In this document: in pieces, positions 54,133-64,000 of the stretch
Layout: each line of letters opens with the position of its first letter
Numbering within the stretch: position 1 is the first letter of the stretch
Origin: Halisarca cf. caerulea
Taxonomy: Eukaryota > Porifera > Demospongiae > Chondrillida > Halisarcidae
DNA length: 64,000 nt
Reading direction: 5' to 3'
NCBI GenBank assembly: GCA_963170055.1
Contig: CAUJGJ010000277.1
Location: 2,363,401 to 2,427,400 of the forward strand
The notes under the pieces: generated by a model
Databases searched by the model: none
Told to the model about the DNA's origin: nothing
The model's input: the letters and a program-made list of their open reading frames with translations, nothing else
Translations under genes and position numbers: made by a program

Positions 54133-55107
54133 CTAGTTGGGGTACGGAGGTGGTGAATTGCCTTGTACTGATCCAAGAGGCACAGTTCCAATGGTAATCG
54201 GAAGAACAACATGCAAGTTGATACTAAAGGTTGGCACTACAACTTCAACATCCAGCAGGTACTCTGTGTGAATAATTTGACTGGTGTGGGAAGAGGGCGG
54301 GCAGGCTTCAGGGATGAGGAGAGGCTGCTGATTCCAGTCAAACGTCTGTCCAGCTGGGATAAGCGAATCTGTCTGCATCTGAGATACTTTTGTCTTGAAT
54401 TCACGGGATTCTCCCCGAGCATACAATGTTACTTTGCGTCGTAGTGTAGCTTTCAACATTTTCATTTCCTTGTTGGTGTTGTTTTCCAGATGTGCTGTCA
54501 CAAGAATCTGCTCACCAGAGCAGTAACCCTTTCGATCAGTTGATGCTGTGAGAGTTAAAGGATCAGATGCCCAACAAAGACAGCCCAGTGTCTTCTGGCC
54601 TGCACCACGACAAGGGAGAATCAAGTTTACCCCAGATAAATTAAGATCTACACGCTCAAGAATGGTGAAGGCAAATTTGGTAACATGGTCGAATTTCCAG
54701 GGACGGTCCATACGAGCTTCTAAACAGTATCTGACGTTGCCACATTGGCTTTCTAAAGATGAAGGGAGGGGAACGGAAGGCAGATCAAAGGAAAAGGGCC
54801 ACTCATAGTTTCCAGGTTGTATGTACTCCTCACCATCCGAGTCACCATCCTTCCCTTTCCACAGATTTATTCGATGGTTGAAATACTGTTCCCTTGCAAT
54901 GTAGTGATCTGTTCGTTGCCTGACATCTCCTTCGGAACGGGACTCTGTCCAGTGAACATAGGCCCGTCCTTTTAGAGTGAGGTAGATTCCACGCAGTTTC
55001 TTCTTCTCTTGACATTGCAGAATAACTTTCCCACTCATATGCTGTCCGGGGTAGAATGGCTTGTCTCCATTCTCAACCTCTATAGCGAAAACATGTGGTG
55101 GAGCCAT
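54133..55107 (-). CDS. Alpha-arrestin (ARRDC-like), paralogue 1, intronless
   Basis: 324 residues in one exon. The arrestin-N half runs from VFAIEVENGDKPFYPGQ to about residue 165 (YEWPFSFDLPSVPLP, RYCLEARMDRPWKFDHV). The arrestin-C half covers LTLTASTDRKGYCSGEQILV to LPITIGTVPLGS. The tail is short and ends SPPPYPN, a PPxY motif of the kind that recruits NEDD4-family ubiquitin ligases. Family role: adaptor for ubiquitination and trafficking of membrane proteins. It is shorter than the other two copies, which have a tail of 55-70 residues. The start MAPPHVF is conserved in all three. Upstream sequence (GCTGATTGTAAGTTT) is shared with paralogue 3. Confidence 0.9.
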   Translation of the reverse strand: MAPPHVFAIEVENGDKPFYPGQHMSGKVILQCQEKKKLRGIYLTLKGRAYVHWTESRSEGDVRQRTDHYIAREQYFNHRINLWKGKDGDSDGEEYIQPGNYEWPFSFDLPSVPLPSSLESQCGNVRYCLEARMDRPWKFDHVTKFAFTILERVDLNLSGVNLILPCRGAGQKTLGCLCWASDPLTLTASTDRKGYCSGEQILVTAHLENNTNKEMKMLKATLRRKVTLYARGESREFKTKVSQMQTDSLIPAGQTFDWNQQPLLIPEACPPSSHTSQIIHTEYLLDVEVVVPTFSINLHVVLPITIGTVPLGSVQGNSPPPYPN

Positions 55108-55437
55108 TTGCTGATTGTAAGTTTAAACAGATACTTCTCTGGTTTATTTCTAGCTTACTTCACAATCCTAAGTTCTACTTGGAGGTATGCTCATTCTCAT
55201 AGGATTATATACTTGTGCACTGCATTCCTCTAAATTGAGGAAATTAAGAATTGCATAATTTCCTTTGTCAATTGTTTGGTAATGTTAGACTTAGTGTTTA
55301 ATGTTGCCTAACTGTGAGTAATGAATGAATGATAGTAAAATTATTATAAATGGTCATGCATGTGGGAATGACGATGTCATATGGGTTTATATAGTATACA
55401 GTATATTTATTATACATTATATATATATTATATTAAT

Positions 55438-55440
<3 letters not shown>

Positions 55441-55501
<61 letters not shown>

Positions 55502-55565
55502 CACATACACATGCACAAACACACAAACACATACACACGCACACCCACACCCACACACACCCACA

Positions 55566-55612
<47 letters not shown>

Positions 55613-55658
55613 CCACACCCACACCCACACACAAACAAACACATACACACACATGCAT

Positions 55659-55725
<67 letters not shown>

Positions 55726-55752
55726 GTCTATGGACACACACACACACACACC
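55441..55752. repeat. (CA)n microsatellite
   Basis: CA tract of about 310 bp with CACACC and CATGCA interruptions, upstream of arrestin 1. A similar tract lies upstream of arrestin 3 (63542-63897). Confidence 0.95.
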
Positions 55753-55799
55753 ATGGAAGGACAGATAGTTGAAGGCACTCAAGTACACACAAATAACAC

Positions 55800-56420
55800 T
55801 ACAACTACTAGTATGTTTTATTCATTATGAAATACAATTTAGATGTCCTTATATTGTTAATGAGCAGTTATTCTCACACAAGCACGGTTCTCACAGTGAA
55901 AAACTGCACCATAGTCAATTCAAAATCCAAACAGAACCATACTGTAACCACATTCCCTGCCCTTTATTTTTGCCTAAACCTTTTGCCTAATAGGATTGGG
56001 AGGTTCTTCACTTTGCGCACACCAGTATTATTGCTACAGAGGCAGTCCTAACATAGGTTCAAGTATCTATGGTCTGAAGTAGGAAACGAGACAGTCCCTA
56101 ATTGGTTGCATCATAGACTATACTATACTGGTTACATGGTATCAATCCATCCGCCCTGCCAGGCTCTAAGGAACACCTCAATATGGCCCTAGGGCTGTCC
56201 AAGGGCTCCTATCAGTTAAGCTTGTGTCCAAGGCTGGCCAGATAAGAGAAATATAAGTAAAGATTAGTTTAGGTACTAGCAAGTAGTAACTCTTATCTGG
56301 CTATTTTGTATCTTATTATTACTTTCGATTAGCAATGCTGCATGAGGTTTCTCCCCTTGATAGTCGAGTAGATATCAATGGTGGTGTCCATAGACTATGG
56401 TTGCATCATAGACACTCTAT
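55800..56420. other. Intergenic, no gene seen
   Basis: Mostly unique sequence between arrestin 1 and the NHL gene. I recognise no conserved element in it. Confidence 0.4.
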
Positions 56421-56612
56421 AAGGTAAAGGGGAGTAATTTGGAACAGCGGGTAATTTGTCGGAACAGTCAGGCCAAAAGCAGTGTCAACTACAAGCTACA
56501 TCTGTTACTTCTCGTGTGTATTGTCTCCCGTGAAGGGGGAGTTTGGCAGTAGCAAGGATGGTTGGGTAACTTAACCACAACGAAAGTTACAGGCCCTAAT
56601 TCAAATTACGTA
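56421..56612. repeat. MITE family D copy, decayed
   Basis: GGTAAAGGGGAGTAATTTGG on the left and an AATTCAAATTACG-type right end. The interior AAAAGCAGTGTCAACTACAAG is shared with 8823-9052. It lies directly upstream of the NHL gene. Confidence 0.55.
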
Positions 56613-56675
56613 CCGAGCATGGATAATAGATGACGTTGCACGTTTTAGAGTGTCTATGGTTGCACAGTACATAAA

Positions 56676-57548
56676 ATGGCCGAAATGGGAGAACAAAAAA
56701 GTGTACGCAAAACTAGGAACTACAAAGCTATCGTATCAAGTACAAGCGATATTAGAGACACTAATCCTGAGCGACAGAAAAGAAGATATACAGCGCTACT
56801 TGTTGCCCGAAATGGATCTCTATTTGCAGCGGATTCTGTAAATTATAAAGAAATTTGTATTTTTAACAGAAATGGCAAGCAAGTAAAGACATTCCCAGTT
56901 GATATCTCAGATGATGAATATATTCTAGATATAGCTGAACTCAGTGATGGTAATATAGCTGTTAGTGGATATGAAAGTGGGGTTATCAAAGTTTTCACTG
57001 TGAATGGAGAGTTCGTTAGAGAATTTGATCAGGAGTTCGAATTGCCAGATGAATTTGAGGATTGCAGTGGGATGGCAGTAAACAAGGATGGACAAGTATT
57101 TGTAATATCGACTTATGAGTATAATTCTAGAGTATTGGTTTTTAATGAGAAGGGAAAGTTTGAGTACTTCTTTAATTGCGAAGTTCCAGATTTTCATGGT
57201 TCACAGGACATGGATCTGACAGGTGTGTGCATTGGCAGCGATGGTTTACTCTATGTTACGGACTGTGAGAGTAATAGGGTCCTGGTATTCCAGCAAGATG
57301 GAACATTTGTACATTCCTTTGGTAGTGACACTCTAAGTTTTCCTGCGGGTATTGCTGCTACTAATGACGGCCATCTTGTAGTTGCCTCAAGTTCTAACAA
57401 TAATCTCTACATCTTCACCACAAGTGGTGAATGTATACATGAAGTGTATGTTTCTTCATTCGTTATGAATACGCCTCTTGGTATTGCTGTTGACAGCAAT
57501 GACTATATATATGTATGTGGTAAATATTCACTAATAAGTGTATTCTAG
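56676..57548 (+). CDS. NHL-repeat beta-propeller protein, intronless
   Basis: A 290-residue ORF with start context ATAAAATGG. The basic N-terminus (KSVRKTRNYKAIVSSTS) is followed by about five to six NHL-type blades, each with the pattern D/G-x-L-x-V-x-x-S/D-x-x-N-x-R-V-x-V-F (for example GIAATNDGHLVVASSSNNNLYIF; YVTDCESNRVLVFQQDGTFVHSFG). There is no RING, B-box or coiled coil before the propeller, unlike TRIM-NHL ubiquitin ligases. It ends soon after GIAVDSNDYIYVCG, so the last blade is incomplete and the protein may be a truncated relative of a TRIM/NHL gene. Function unknown. A decayed second copy follows at 58064. Confidence 0.75.
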   Translation: MAEMGEQKSVRKTRNYKAIVSSTSDIRDTNPERQKRRYTALLVARNGSLFAADSVNYKEICIFNRNGKQVKTFPVDISDDEYILDIAELSDGNIAVSGYESGVIKVFTVNGEFVREFDQEFELPDEFEDCSGMAVNKDGQVFVISTYEYNSRVLVFNEKGKFEYFFNCEVPDFHGSQDMDLTGVCIGSDGLLYVTDCESNRVLVFQQDGTFVHSFGSDTLSFPAGIAATNDGHLVVASSSNNNLYIFTTSGECIHEVYVSSFVMNTPLGIAVDSNDYIYVCGKYSLISVF

Positions 57549-57837
57549 AGTGTCTGTTGGTGATTTTTTGAAGCAAATAGTGTTGATATATAAAACTAAT
57601 GGTTCTAGGATGGCTATCTTTTGAAACAATGCATGTGACTTTAATTCTTTGGGCATTACTTTTAATTTTGAACTAATTCTTATTTTTTCATTTTATGGAT
57701 ATTTTCATGTTTTTGTCACTATGCATGATTGCAATACTGCAGCCAGTATAGGCTTTATTCCAGCAAACAAGGTAATACTATACTGTCATGTATTTTACTA
57801 AATTAAATGTCATTGAGCTTGATGCAAGCAGTGTCCG

Positions 57838-57848
57838 CATGTGTGTGT

Positions 57849-57914
<66 letters not shown>
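57838..57914. repeat. (TG)n microsatellite
   Basis: Pure TG tract between the NHL gene and its decayed copy. Confidence 0.95.
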
Positions 57915-57916
<2 letters not shown>

Positions 57917-58063
57917 ACAGGTGGGCAGGTGTGTGTGTATGTGCATCAATGGAGAGTTTTTTAGTTTTAGTTGTGTATACCTGAAGAAGCTCAACTTGAG
58001 TGGGCGAAACATTGTGAAATTGTGACACTCGTTACCTGTCCAAAATTAATCAACACATCCAAA

Positions 58064-58340
58064 TTGCAGTTTGTTGAAAGTTTGATCAGGAGCTCCAATG
58101 GCAGTATTATACTTGAACAAGGGTATATGGGAAATTATTTGTAATGTGTGATTCACTAGTTTATCATAAGAAGGAAAGTTTCAGTACTCCTTTGAGTGTG
58201 AAGGGCTGGATCTTGATGATCTGTATGATCTAATATATGTATTCACTCCATGGCAATGATGGTTTAGTCTGTTTATCAATATTGTGCTAAAAGACAGCTG
58301 TTCTATGTAGAACCACCAGAAAACAAACATACTGTAGAAT
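58064..58340 (+). pseudogene. Decayed copy of the NHL gene (middle part)
   Basis: Same order of words as 57005-57270 of the intact gene: TTTGATCAGGAG, ATTTGTAAT, AGAAGGAAAGTTT, AGTACTCCTTTGA, GCAATGATGGTTTA. There are many substitutions, several indels and stops in every frame. A further open stretch at about 58650-58765 (SEVVRILEATKGLNQQN, then stop) is not recognised. Confidence 0.7.
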
Positions 58341-59079
58341 CTGGGTGTTAAGCGCATGTGCCAATGACAGTGTAAGTTGCTAGAAAATTTGCACTTATCA
58401 GTTGCTATGTGCTTACTAATAGAGGGTATTATGTACCTATTTAATGGCCAGGGATGAATCCTAGAATTTAGCACACCATAGCACCAATGAAGCATAGAGC
58501 GGATCATATGATGCAACATCTTTGGACGTAGGAAAAAGAAACTAATAATCTATGATATAGTAACTAACAACATTAGACACCTACTTTTCCTTTTACCATT
58601 TTTAAATGGTTTTTATACACTCTTGTTCATGTGTTTTTTCCTTTAAAAGTGAAGTTGTTCGAATATTAGAGGCTACTAAAGGATTGAATCAGCAGAACAG
58701 TCCTTTATTCTTGTCGTCAGCACCCTCTCCAAGTTCAACCTTCTGGAAAAGAAGTGCCCTGCAGTAAATCCTCATGGTCCTTACCATCAATATCCCCCCA
58801 AGTTACTCGCAAACAGTTTATGCAGCCACTCAGTCTGTCAAAATTAGCCTCTGTAGTGGTTTTTTTTTACAAACCCCAACCCCAATCCCAAGGGTTTGTA
58901 GAAATACATGTATGTAAGGATATGCATGCAATGGATATCCTCTATATGTGTCATATATGATACAGTCCATTTCGTACGAGATACCACAAGTGGCAAATAC
59001 AATTAGATAATAACGGGAGTAAAAATAATATGACATTAAATCAGTCTATACTACGTATGCAAGAATCTTGATATAGTGT

Positions 59080-59236
59080 ACAGTACACTACAGTCCACTA
59101 CATTACACCACAGAACACTACAATACACTACAATACACCACAGAACACTACAATACACTACAATACACCACAGTACACTACAATACACTACAATACACCA
59201 CAGTACACTACAATACACCACAGTACACTACAATCC
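59080..59236. repeat. Tandem repeat of CACTACAATACAC units
   Basis: 11- to 12-bp units CACTACAATA and CACCACAGTA/CACCACAGAA in a higher-order pattern of about 33 bp, just downstream of arrestin 2. Confidence 0.9.
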
Positions 59237-59297
59237 ACCCAACACAAAGAAAACACATTGGACTTAGTCTAGTAGTAAGTCTTGGATAGACAGTAAT

Positions 59298-60491
59298 CTA
59301 GCTGGGGTAAGGAGGAGCTGGATCATCGCTCTTCTTTCCAGGCTCAGGGTTTGGAGGATACACTGGATCTGAGGTAACAGGTGGAGGTTGCGGGTTGAAG
59401 GGGGGAGGCTGGCTCCCCACCTCCCCCTGTGGAGGCATCTGGACCATGGAATACATAGGAGCAAATTGGGTCTGTCCCATTGTGTACTGGTTGTCAGCTA
59501 TGTTGACGGCTTCTGTGTTAGAGAATCCAATGGTTGGAAGGGCTGAATTGCCGTACACTGATCTAAGAGGCTCAGTTCCAATGACAATTGGAATGCCAAC
59601 ATGAAGGTTGAAACTGAAGGTTGGCACCACAACTTCCACATCAAGAACATATTCAGTATGAACAATTCTGCATGTGTGAGAAGAGGGTGGACAGGCTGGG
59701 ATGGGCAGTGGCTGTTGGTTCCATTCAAATGTCTGTCTAGGTGCAATGCCTGAAGTTGTTTGCATTTTGGCAACTACATCGTGAACAGTTCGTGATCTGC
59801 CCCGTGCAAAAACTCTCACATGACGCACCAGTGTAGCTTTCAGCATTCTCATTTCCTTGTTAGTGTTGTTTTCCAACCGTGCTGTCACAAGAATCTTCTC
59901 TCCAGAGCAATAACCTGCTCGATCTGTGGACACTGTCAGTGATAAAGGACCAGACTCACAGCAAAGACAGCCCAGTGTCTTCTGGCCTTCACCACGCCGA
60001 GGGAGAGTAAGGTCTTCAGTAGACAAGTTGAGGTCTACACGCTCCAGAATGGTAAAGGCAAACTTGGTAACATGGTCGAATTTCCATGGACGGTCCATAC
60101 GAGCTTCTAACCAGTATCTGATGTTGCCATAGAAGCATTCATAGGATGTGGGCAATGAAACGGAAGGCAGTTGGAAGGAAAAAGGCCACTCATAGTTTCC
60201 TGGTTGTAGGAACTGCTCCCCTGTTTCTCCTCCCCACAAGTTAACTCGAAAGTTGAAATACGGCTCTTCAGCTGAGTAATGGACTGTATGAGTGCGTCTA
60301 TTTTGCCCTGAGCCGGTGGAATGAGATTCGGACCAGTGAACATAGGCGCGCCCTACCAGCGTGAGGTAAATTCCGCGTAGTTTTTTCTGTTCCTGACAGT
60401 GGAGAATGACCCTCCCGTTTATAGGCTCTCCTGGGTAGAACGCTTTGCTGCCATTCTGTACTTCAATGACGAAAACTTGGGGAGGTGCCAT
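59298..60491 (-). CDS. Alpha-arrestin (ARRDC-like), paralogue 2, intronless
   Basis: 397 residues in one exon. The arrestin-N part starts MAPPQVFVIEVQNGSKAFYPG and includes YEWPFSFQLPSVSLP. The arrestin-C part includes LSLTVSTDRAGYCSGEKILV and HTEYVLDVEVVVPTF. The tail of about 70 residues is Pro-rich (MVQMPPQGEVGSQPPPFNPQ). Where paralogue 3 has PPAY, this one has PPPF, so the Tyr of the PPxY motif is lost. The C-terminus is APPYPS. Role as for the family, with NEDD4-type ligase binding possibly weakened. The C-terminal half is nearly the same as in paralogue 3, while the N-terminal third is the most divergent of the three. Confidence 0.9.
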   Translation of the reverse strand: MAPPQVFVIEVQNGSKAFYPGEPINGRVILHCQEQKKLRGIYLTLVGRAYVHWSESHSTGSGQNRRTHTVHYSAEEPYFNFRVNLWGGETGEQFLQPGNYEWPFSFQLPSVSLPTSYECFYGNIRYWLEARMDRPWKFDHVTKFAFTILERVDLNLSTEDLTLPRRGEGQKTLGCLCCESGPLSLTVSTDRAGYCSGEKILVTARLENNTNKEMRMLKATLVRHVRVFARGRSRTVHDVVAKMQTTSGIAPRQTFEWNQQPLPIPACPPSSHTCRIVHTEYVLDVEVVVPTFSFNLHVGIPIVIGTEPLRSVYGNSALPTIGFSNTEAVNIADNQYTMGQTQFAPMYSMVQMPPQGEVGSQPPPFNPQPPPVTSDPVYPPNPEPGKKSDDPAPPYPS

Positions 60492-60750
60492 ACGGATCGA
60501 TCTTCGAGCCCTCGAGGTGAAAACAAGTCAAACCGGATGTCTGGGGCGCGAGTTAGCGGTGTAAAATTGTAACCACACAACTTAGTAGGGAACTGCATGG
60601 GTATCCTAGTCTCGTACGGCGGGAGGGTCTGGGTATCAGACTATGGCCTTGGGTATCCTACACTGTAGGTGCACGTGGTTCGATCCAGCTTGCATGGCTT
60701 CTCAATGTCTACATAATTATTATTATGGCACTTTATACAATTTCTATATA
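60492..60750. other. Upstream of arrestin 2; tRNA B-box-like word
   Basis: GTGGTTCGATCCAGC at about 60677-60691 matches a Pol III B box, but no convincing A box or cloverleaf was found. It is perhaps a SINE remnant. Confidence 0.3.
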
Positions 60751-60927
60751 CAGTGAAACCTGTCATGAAGACCACTTGTATACAAAGACCACCTGTCTAT
60801 AGAGACCACTGTAGGCTGTTCCGCGCTTCAGTGCCACCAATGCACTTCTATATATATAAGGACCACCTGTCTACAAAGACCGCCATCAATTGGTCTCTTG
60901 AGTGGCTGTTATAAACAGGTTTTACTG
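60751..60927. repeat. MITE family T, source type of two satellites
   Basis: Ends CAGTGAAACCTGTCATGAAG and TTATAAACAGGTTTTACTG, TA-flanked. The interior CCACTTGTATACAAAGACCA and CCTGTCTATAGAGACCACTG corresponds to the units of the arrays at 4405-4722 and 42759-43262. Confidence 0.8.
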
Positions 60928-61137
60928 TAGTTGACAATTGTGTATGATGTTTATAGTATAATCTAGTATAATCTAGTATAATCTGTAACCATTCAACAGC
61001 TGTGTTCAGAAGTACTCCATGCATAGCTATTACTGAATATCATATACTACGACATACAAACAGAATTATAGTCACAATGACAGGACTGGACCTGCCACGT
61101 TATACTCAGCGTGTTGACTCACCTTGCCACCAGTATA

Positions 61138-61336
61138 CAGTGGAACCTCCGATACTGAACTCTTCCAAAATTAAAGGACACAGTATAATAAACCTCTCTA
61201 TAATTGACATGACTTATGGTCCAAGAATAATTATTCCTGAAATATATTTTAAACCTCCGGTAGAGGAAACCTCTCTGCAAAGAACAAATCAGCTGAATTT
61301 CCCAAAGTGTCCTTTATTCAGAGGTTCCTCTTTACA
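61138..61336. repeat. MITE family T
   Basis: Left CAGTGGAACCTCCGATACTG. The right CAGAGGTTCCTCTTTACAATG is eroded. The interior CCTCTCTATAATTGACAT is akin to 19739-20057. Confidence 0.65.
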
Positions 61337-61361
61337 ATGTTTTTCAGTAGTGTCCAAGGTA

Positions 61362-61536
61362 CAGTCGAACTTACTTAGTAAGTACCTGGGTTAGTACATA
61401 CTCCTGATTAGTATGTACTCCTCATTCTGTCCCTGTGTATACCTCATGTACATAACCAACCCTGACAGTAAGTACCTCTGATAATAAGTACCAATTTTGT
61501 GTCCCCTTCGAGGTACGTACTAAGCAAGTTCCACTG
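61362..61536. repeat. MITE family T
   Basis: Left CAGTCGAACTTACTTAGTA and right TACTAAGCAAGTTCCACTG, TA-flanked. The interior has AGTACCTGGG and ACTCCTGATTAGTA words as in 16680-16782. Confidence 0.75.
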
Positions 61537-61842
61537 TATACGTATGTGGTATGTTTTAGTTTCACTGCATGTTGTTCATTGATCAAAGAACGCATTCACT
61601 AGGTTAATTAGCAACACATTATTTTAGATCAGAAAATGAAATTAACTCTACAAGCACACATTGTACAAAAAGCCAGAAGCATACACAACACTGACAACAT
61701 GCAGGCAATGTTAGGGAAATTTTGTAATAAAAAGGTGTACAGTGTTACAAAATATACAATAAATTTGTGAGGATGCAATCATTGCAACATATAAGAAGTG
61801 TGGGCAGCATTACCGTTCACAACACTGAGTACATCTACATAG

Positions 61843-62988
61843 CTAAACAGAATAAGGAGGAGCTGGACCACTTTCGGAAACTGGTGGATACACCGAGGCT
61901 GAAGGAAGAGCGGGAGGGCAGGGACTGTATGCTGGAGGCTGGTTCCCCACCTCCCCCTGTGGAGGCATCTGGACCATGGAAAGCATAGGAGCAAATTGGG
62001 TCTGTCCCATTGTGTACTGGTTGTCAGCTATGTTGACTGCCTCTTTGCTAGAGAATCCAATGGTTGGAAGGGCTGAATTGCTGTACGCCGATCTCAGAGG
62101 CTCATTTCCAATGACAATTGGAATGTTAACATGAAGGTTGGAACTGAAGGTTGGCACCACAACTTCAACATCAAGAACATATTCAGTATGAACAATTCTG
62201 CATGTGTGGGAAGAGGGTGGACAGGCTGGGATGGGCAGTGGCTGTTGGTTCCACTCAAACGTCTGTCTAGGTGCAATGCCTAAAGTTGTTTGCATTTCAG
62301 CAACTACATCTTTAACAGTCTTTGATCTGCCCCGTGCAAAGACTCTTACATTCTGATAGAGTGTAGCTTTCAGCATTCTCATTTCCTTGTTAGTGTTGTT
62401 TTCCAACCGTGCTGTCACAAGAATCTGTTCTCCAGAGCAGTAAGCTCCTCGATCAGTACATACTGTCAGTGACAAAGGACTGGATTTATAGCAAAGATAG
62501 CCAAGTGTCTTCTGGTCTTCACCGCGCTGAGGGAGAGTAAGGTATTTCTGAGACAAGTTGAGGTCCACACGTTCCAGCATGGTAAATGCGAACTTGGTAA
62601 CATGGTCAAATTTCCAGGGACGGTCCATATGAGCTTCTAACCAGTATCTGATGTTGCCACAGCGGTCTTCCCAGGACGTGGGCAATGGATTAGAAGGCAG
62701 TTGGAAGGAAAAAGGCCACTCATAGTTACCGGGCTGTATGAACTCTTCGCCATCCTTCTCTTGCCACAGATTGACTTGATGATTGAAATAGGGTTCTCTT
62801 TCAATGTAGTTATAGCCATATGAATCGTACAAGCGAATGTAGGCCTGACCCATGAGAGTGAGGTAGATTCTATGCAGTTTCTTCTTCTCTTGACATTGCA
62901 GAATAACTTTCCCACTGATATGCTGCCCGGGATAGAATGGCTTGTCTCCATTCTCAACCTCTATAGCGAAACCTTGTGGTGGGGCCAT
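61843..62988 (-). CDS. Alpha-arrestin (ARRDC-like), paralogue 3, intronless, chimeric
   Basis: 381 residues in one exon. The first about 50 residues (FAIEVENGDKPFYPGQHISG, VILQCQEKKKL) follow paralogue 1. From about residue 190 to the end it follows paralogue 2 (QTFEWNQQPLPIPACPPSS, ADNQYTMGQTQFAPM). The tail contains QPPAYSP, a full PPxY motif, and ends APPYSV. Role as for the family: adaptor between membrane cargo and NEDD4-type ubiquitin ligases. The gene carries upstream sequence like that of paralogue 1 for about 200 bp. The mosaic pattern points to gene conversion or unequal crossing-over within the cluster. Confidence 0.9.
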   Translation of the reverse strand: MAPPQGFAIEVENGDKPFYPGQHISGKVILQCQEKKKLHRIYLTLMGQAYIRLYDSYGYNYIEREPYFNHQVNLWQEKDGEEFIQPGNYEWPFSFQLPSNPLPTSWEDRCGNIRYWLEAHMDRPWKFDHVTKFAFTMLERVDLNLSQKYLTLPQRGEDQKTLGYLCYKSSPLSLTVCTDRGAYCSGEQILVTARLENNTNKEMRMLKATLYQNVRVFARGRSKTVKDVVAEMQTTLGIAPRQTFEWNQQPLPIPACPPSSHTCRIVHTEYVLDVEVVVPTFSSNLHVNIPIVIGNEPLRSAYSNSALPTIGFSSKEAVNIADNQYTMGQTQFAPMLSMVQMPPQGEVGNQPPAYSPCPPALPSASVYPPVSESGPAPPYSV

Positions 62989-63309
62989 TTGCTGATTGTA
63001 AGTTTGAACAGGTACTTGTTTTATTGTATAGGTTTAGCTTTCTTAAAATCTAAGTTCTGCTTAGAGGTATCTGCCTTTATATACGCACTGAGAATTTACT
63101 ATTTTGAGAAAAGAATTGCACCATTTCCTTTTCCTCGATTGATTTGTAGTAATTTTATTAGTGTAAAATGTTGCCTAACTGTAAGTAACAATGAATACAT
63201 TGTGTAAAGTTAGTACAAAATTTGCATACAGGAAAGATGATGTCACAAATTGGCTAGCATGTGACACATCTACAAGGAAGTTAACAGGACGTGACATACT
63301 TATTTCTTG

Positions 63310-63478
63310 TCCACACACATGCAGGGATGCTTGGGCGTGTCCACACACATACAGGGGTGCATGGGTGTGTCCACACACATACAGGGGTGTATGGGTGCAA
63401 CCACACACATACAAGGGTGCATGGGCATGTCCACATACATACAGGGATGCCCGGGCGTGTCCACACACATATACTCTC
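63310..63478. repeat. 30-bp minisatellite
   Basis: Five to six units of CACACACATACAGGGGTGCA followed by TGGGTGTGTC, upstream of arrestin 3. Confidence 0.9.
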
Positions 63479-63538
63479 AGAACATGTACACATGCATACA
63501 TAAAGAGATCTTCATCAATTGTATGACATTGTGTTCAT

Positions 63539-63541
<3 letters not shown>

Positions 63542-63594
<53 letters not shown>

Positions 63595-63637
63595 TACACA
63601 CACACACATGAACACACACACACACACATGTACACAT

Positions 63638-63691
<54 letters not shown>

Positions 63692-63807
63692 GCACGCATG
63701 TACGCACGCACACACACACACACACACACACATGCACGCACGCACGCACACACACACACACACACATGCACACAGGCACACACACACATATGCACACACA
63801 CACACAT

Positions 63808-63897
<90 letters not shown>
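63542..63897. repeat. (CA)n microsatellite
   Basis: CA tract of about 355 bp with GCAC and ATGCAC interruptions. Open frames across it (His-Thr or Cys-Val) are repeat artefacts. Confidence 0.95.
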
Positions 63898-63899
<2 letters not shown>

Positions 63900-64000
63900 A
63901 CAATATTACTTTTACGTTGCATCCTTTCCATTTCTTCTTCTGCTTTGTAATAATATTAGAACTGTTTAATGCTGTGTAACTGTGAGTAGTGGATAAATGG

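Overview
The window is nuclear DNA of an animal. It holds spliced genes with GT-AG introns for conserved eukaryotic proteins (a CTLH-complex E3 ligase subunit, nucleoporin Nup214, mitochondrial Hsp70, spliceosomal cyclophilin H, alpha-arrestins), long introns, and a very heavy load of CA/TG, CATA and TA microsatellites, minisatellites and short inverted-repeat transposons (MITEs). I see nothing of bacterial, viral or organellar organisation. The lineage cannot be fixed by eye. An early-branching marine invertebrate such as a sponge is a guess only.

Layout. 1-130 (-): a diverged second copy of the terminal exon of the MAEA-like gene. 1149-1916 (+): an intronless CmcI-like methyltransferase. 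2927-7226 (-): an MAEA/GID9-like gene in eight exons. 7227-9449: the divergent promoter region, with an 82-bp element in opposite orientation just upstream of each start codon. 9450-37905 (+): a Nup214-like gene in 22 exons over 28 kb, whose introns carry most of the repeats. 39084-49511 (+): HSPA9/mortalin in 13 exons. 49512-51558: tRNA-like and SINE-like sequence and a polypurine tract. 51559-53195 (+): PPIH in two exons. 54133-62988: three intronless alpha-arrestin paralogues on the minus strand, with an intronless NHL-type beta-propeller gene (56676-57548, +) and its decayed copy between the first two.

MAEA and Nup214 are divergently arranged and share a promoter element. HSPA9, PPIH and Nup214 are housekeeping genes with no evident joint pathway. 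The arrestins are a local tandem family with signs of gene conversion.

The most unusual content is in the repeats. (i) A 1.83-kb foldback-type insertion (17513-19341), with long terminal inverted repeats built from a 21-bp minisatellite, sits inside a CAGAGCTC-ended DNA transposon. The empty-site copy of that transposon lies at 46279-46888 in the same window. (ii) Many introns start with a (GT)n tract exactly at the 5' splice site. (iii) Minisatellites have grown from splice-site sequence and from transposon ends. (iv) Several MITE families occur in multiple copies, some nested. No CRISPR array, rRNA gene or confidently intact tRNA gene was found.
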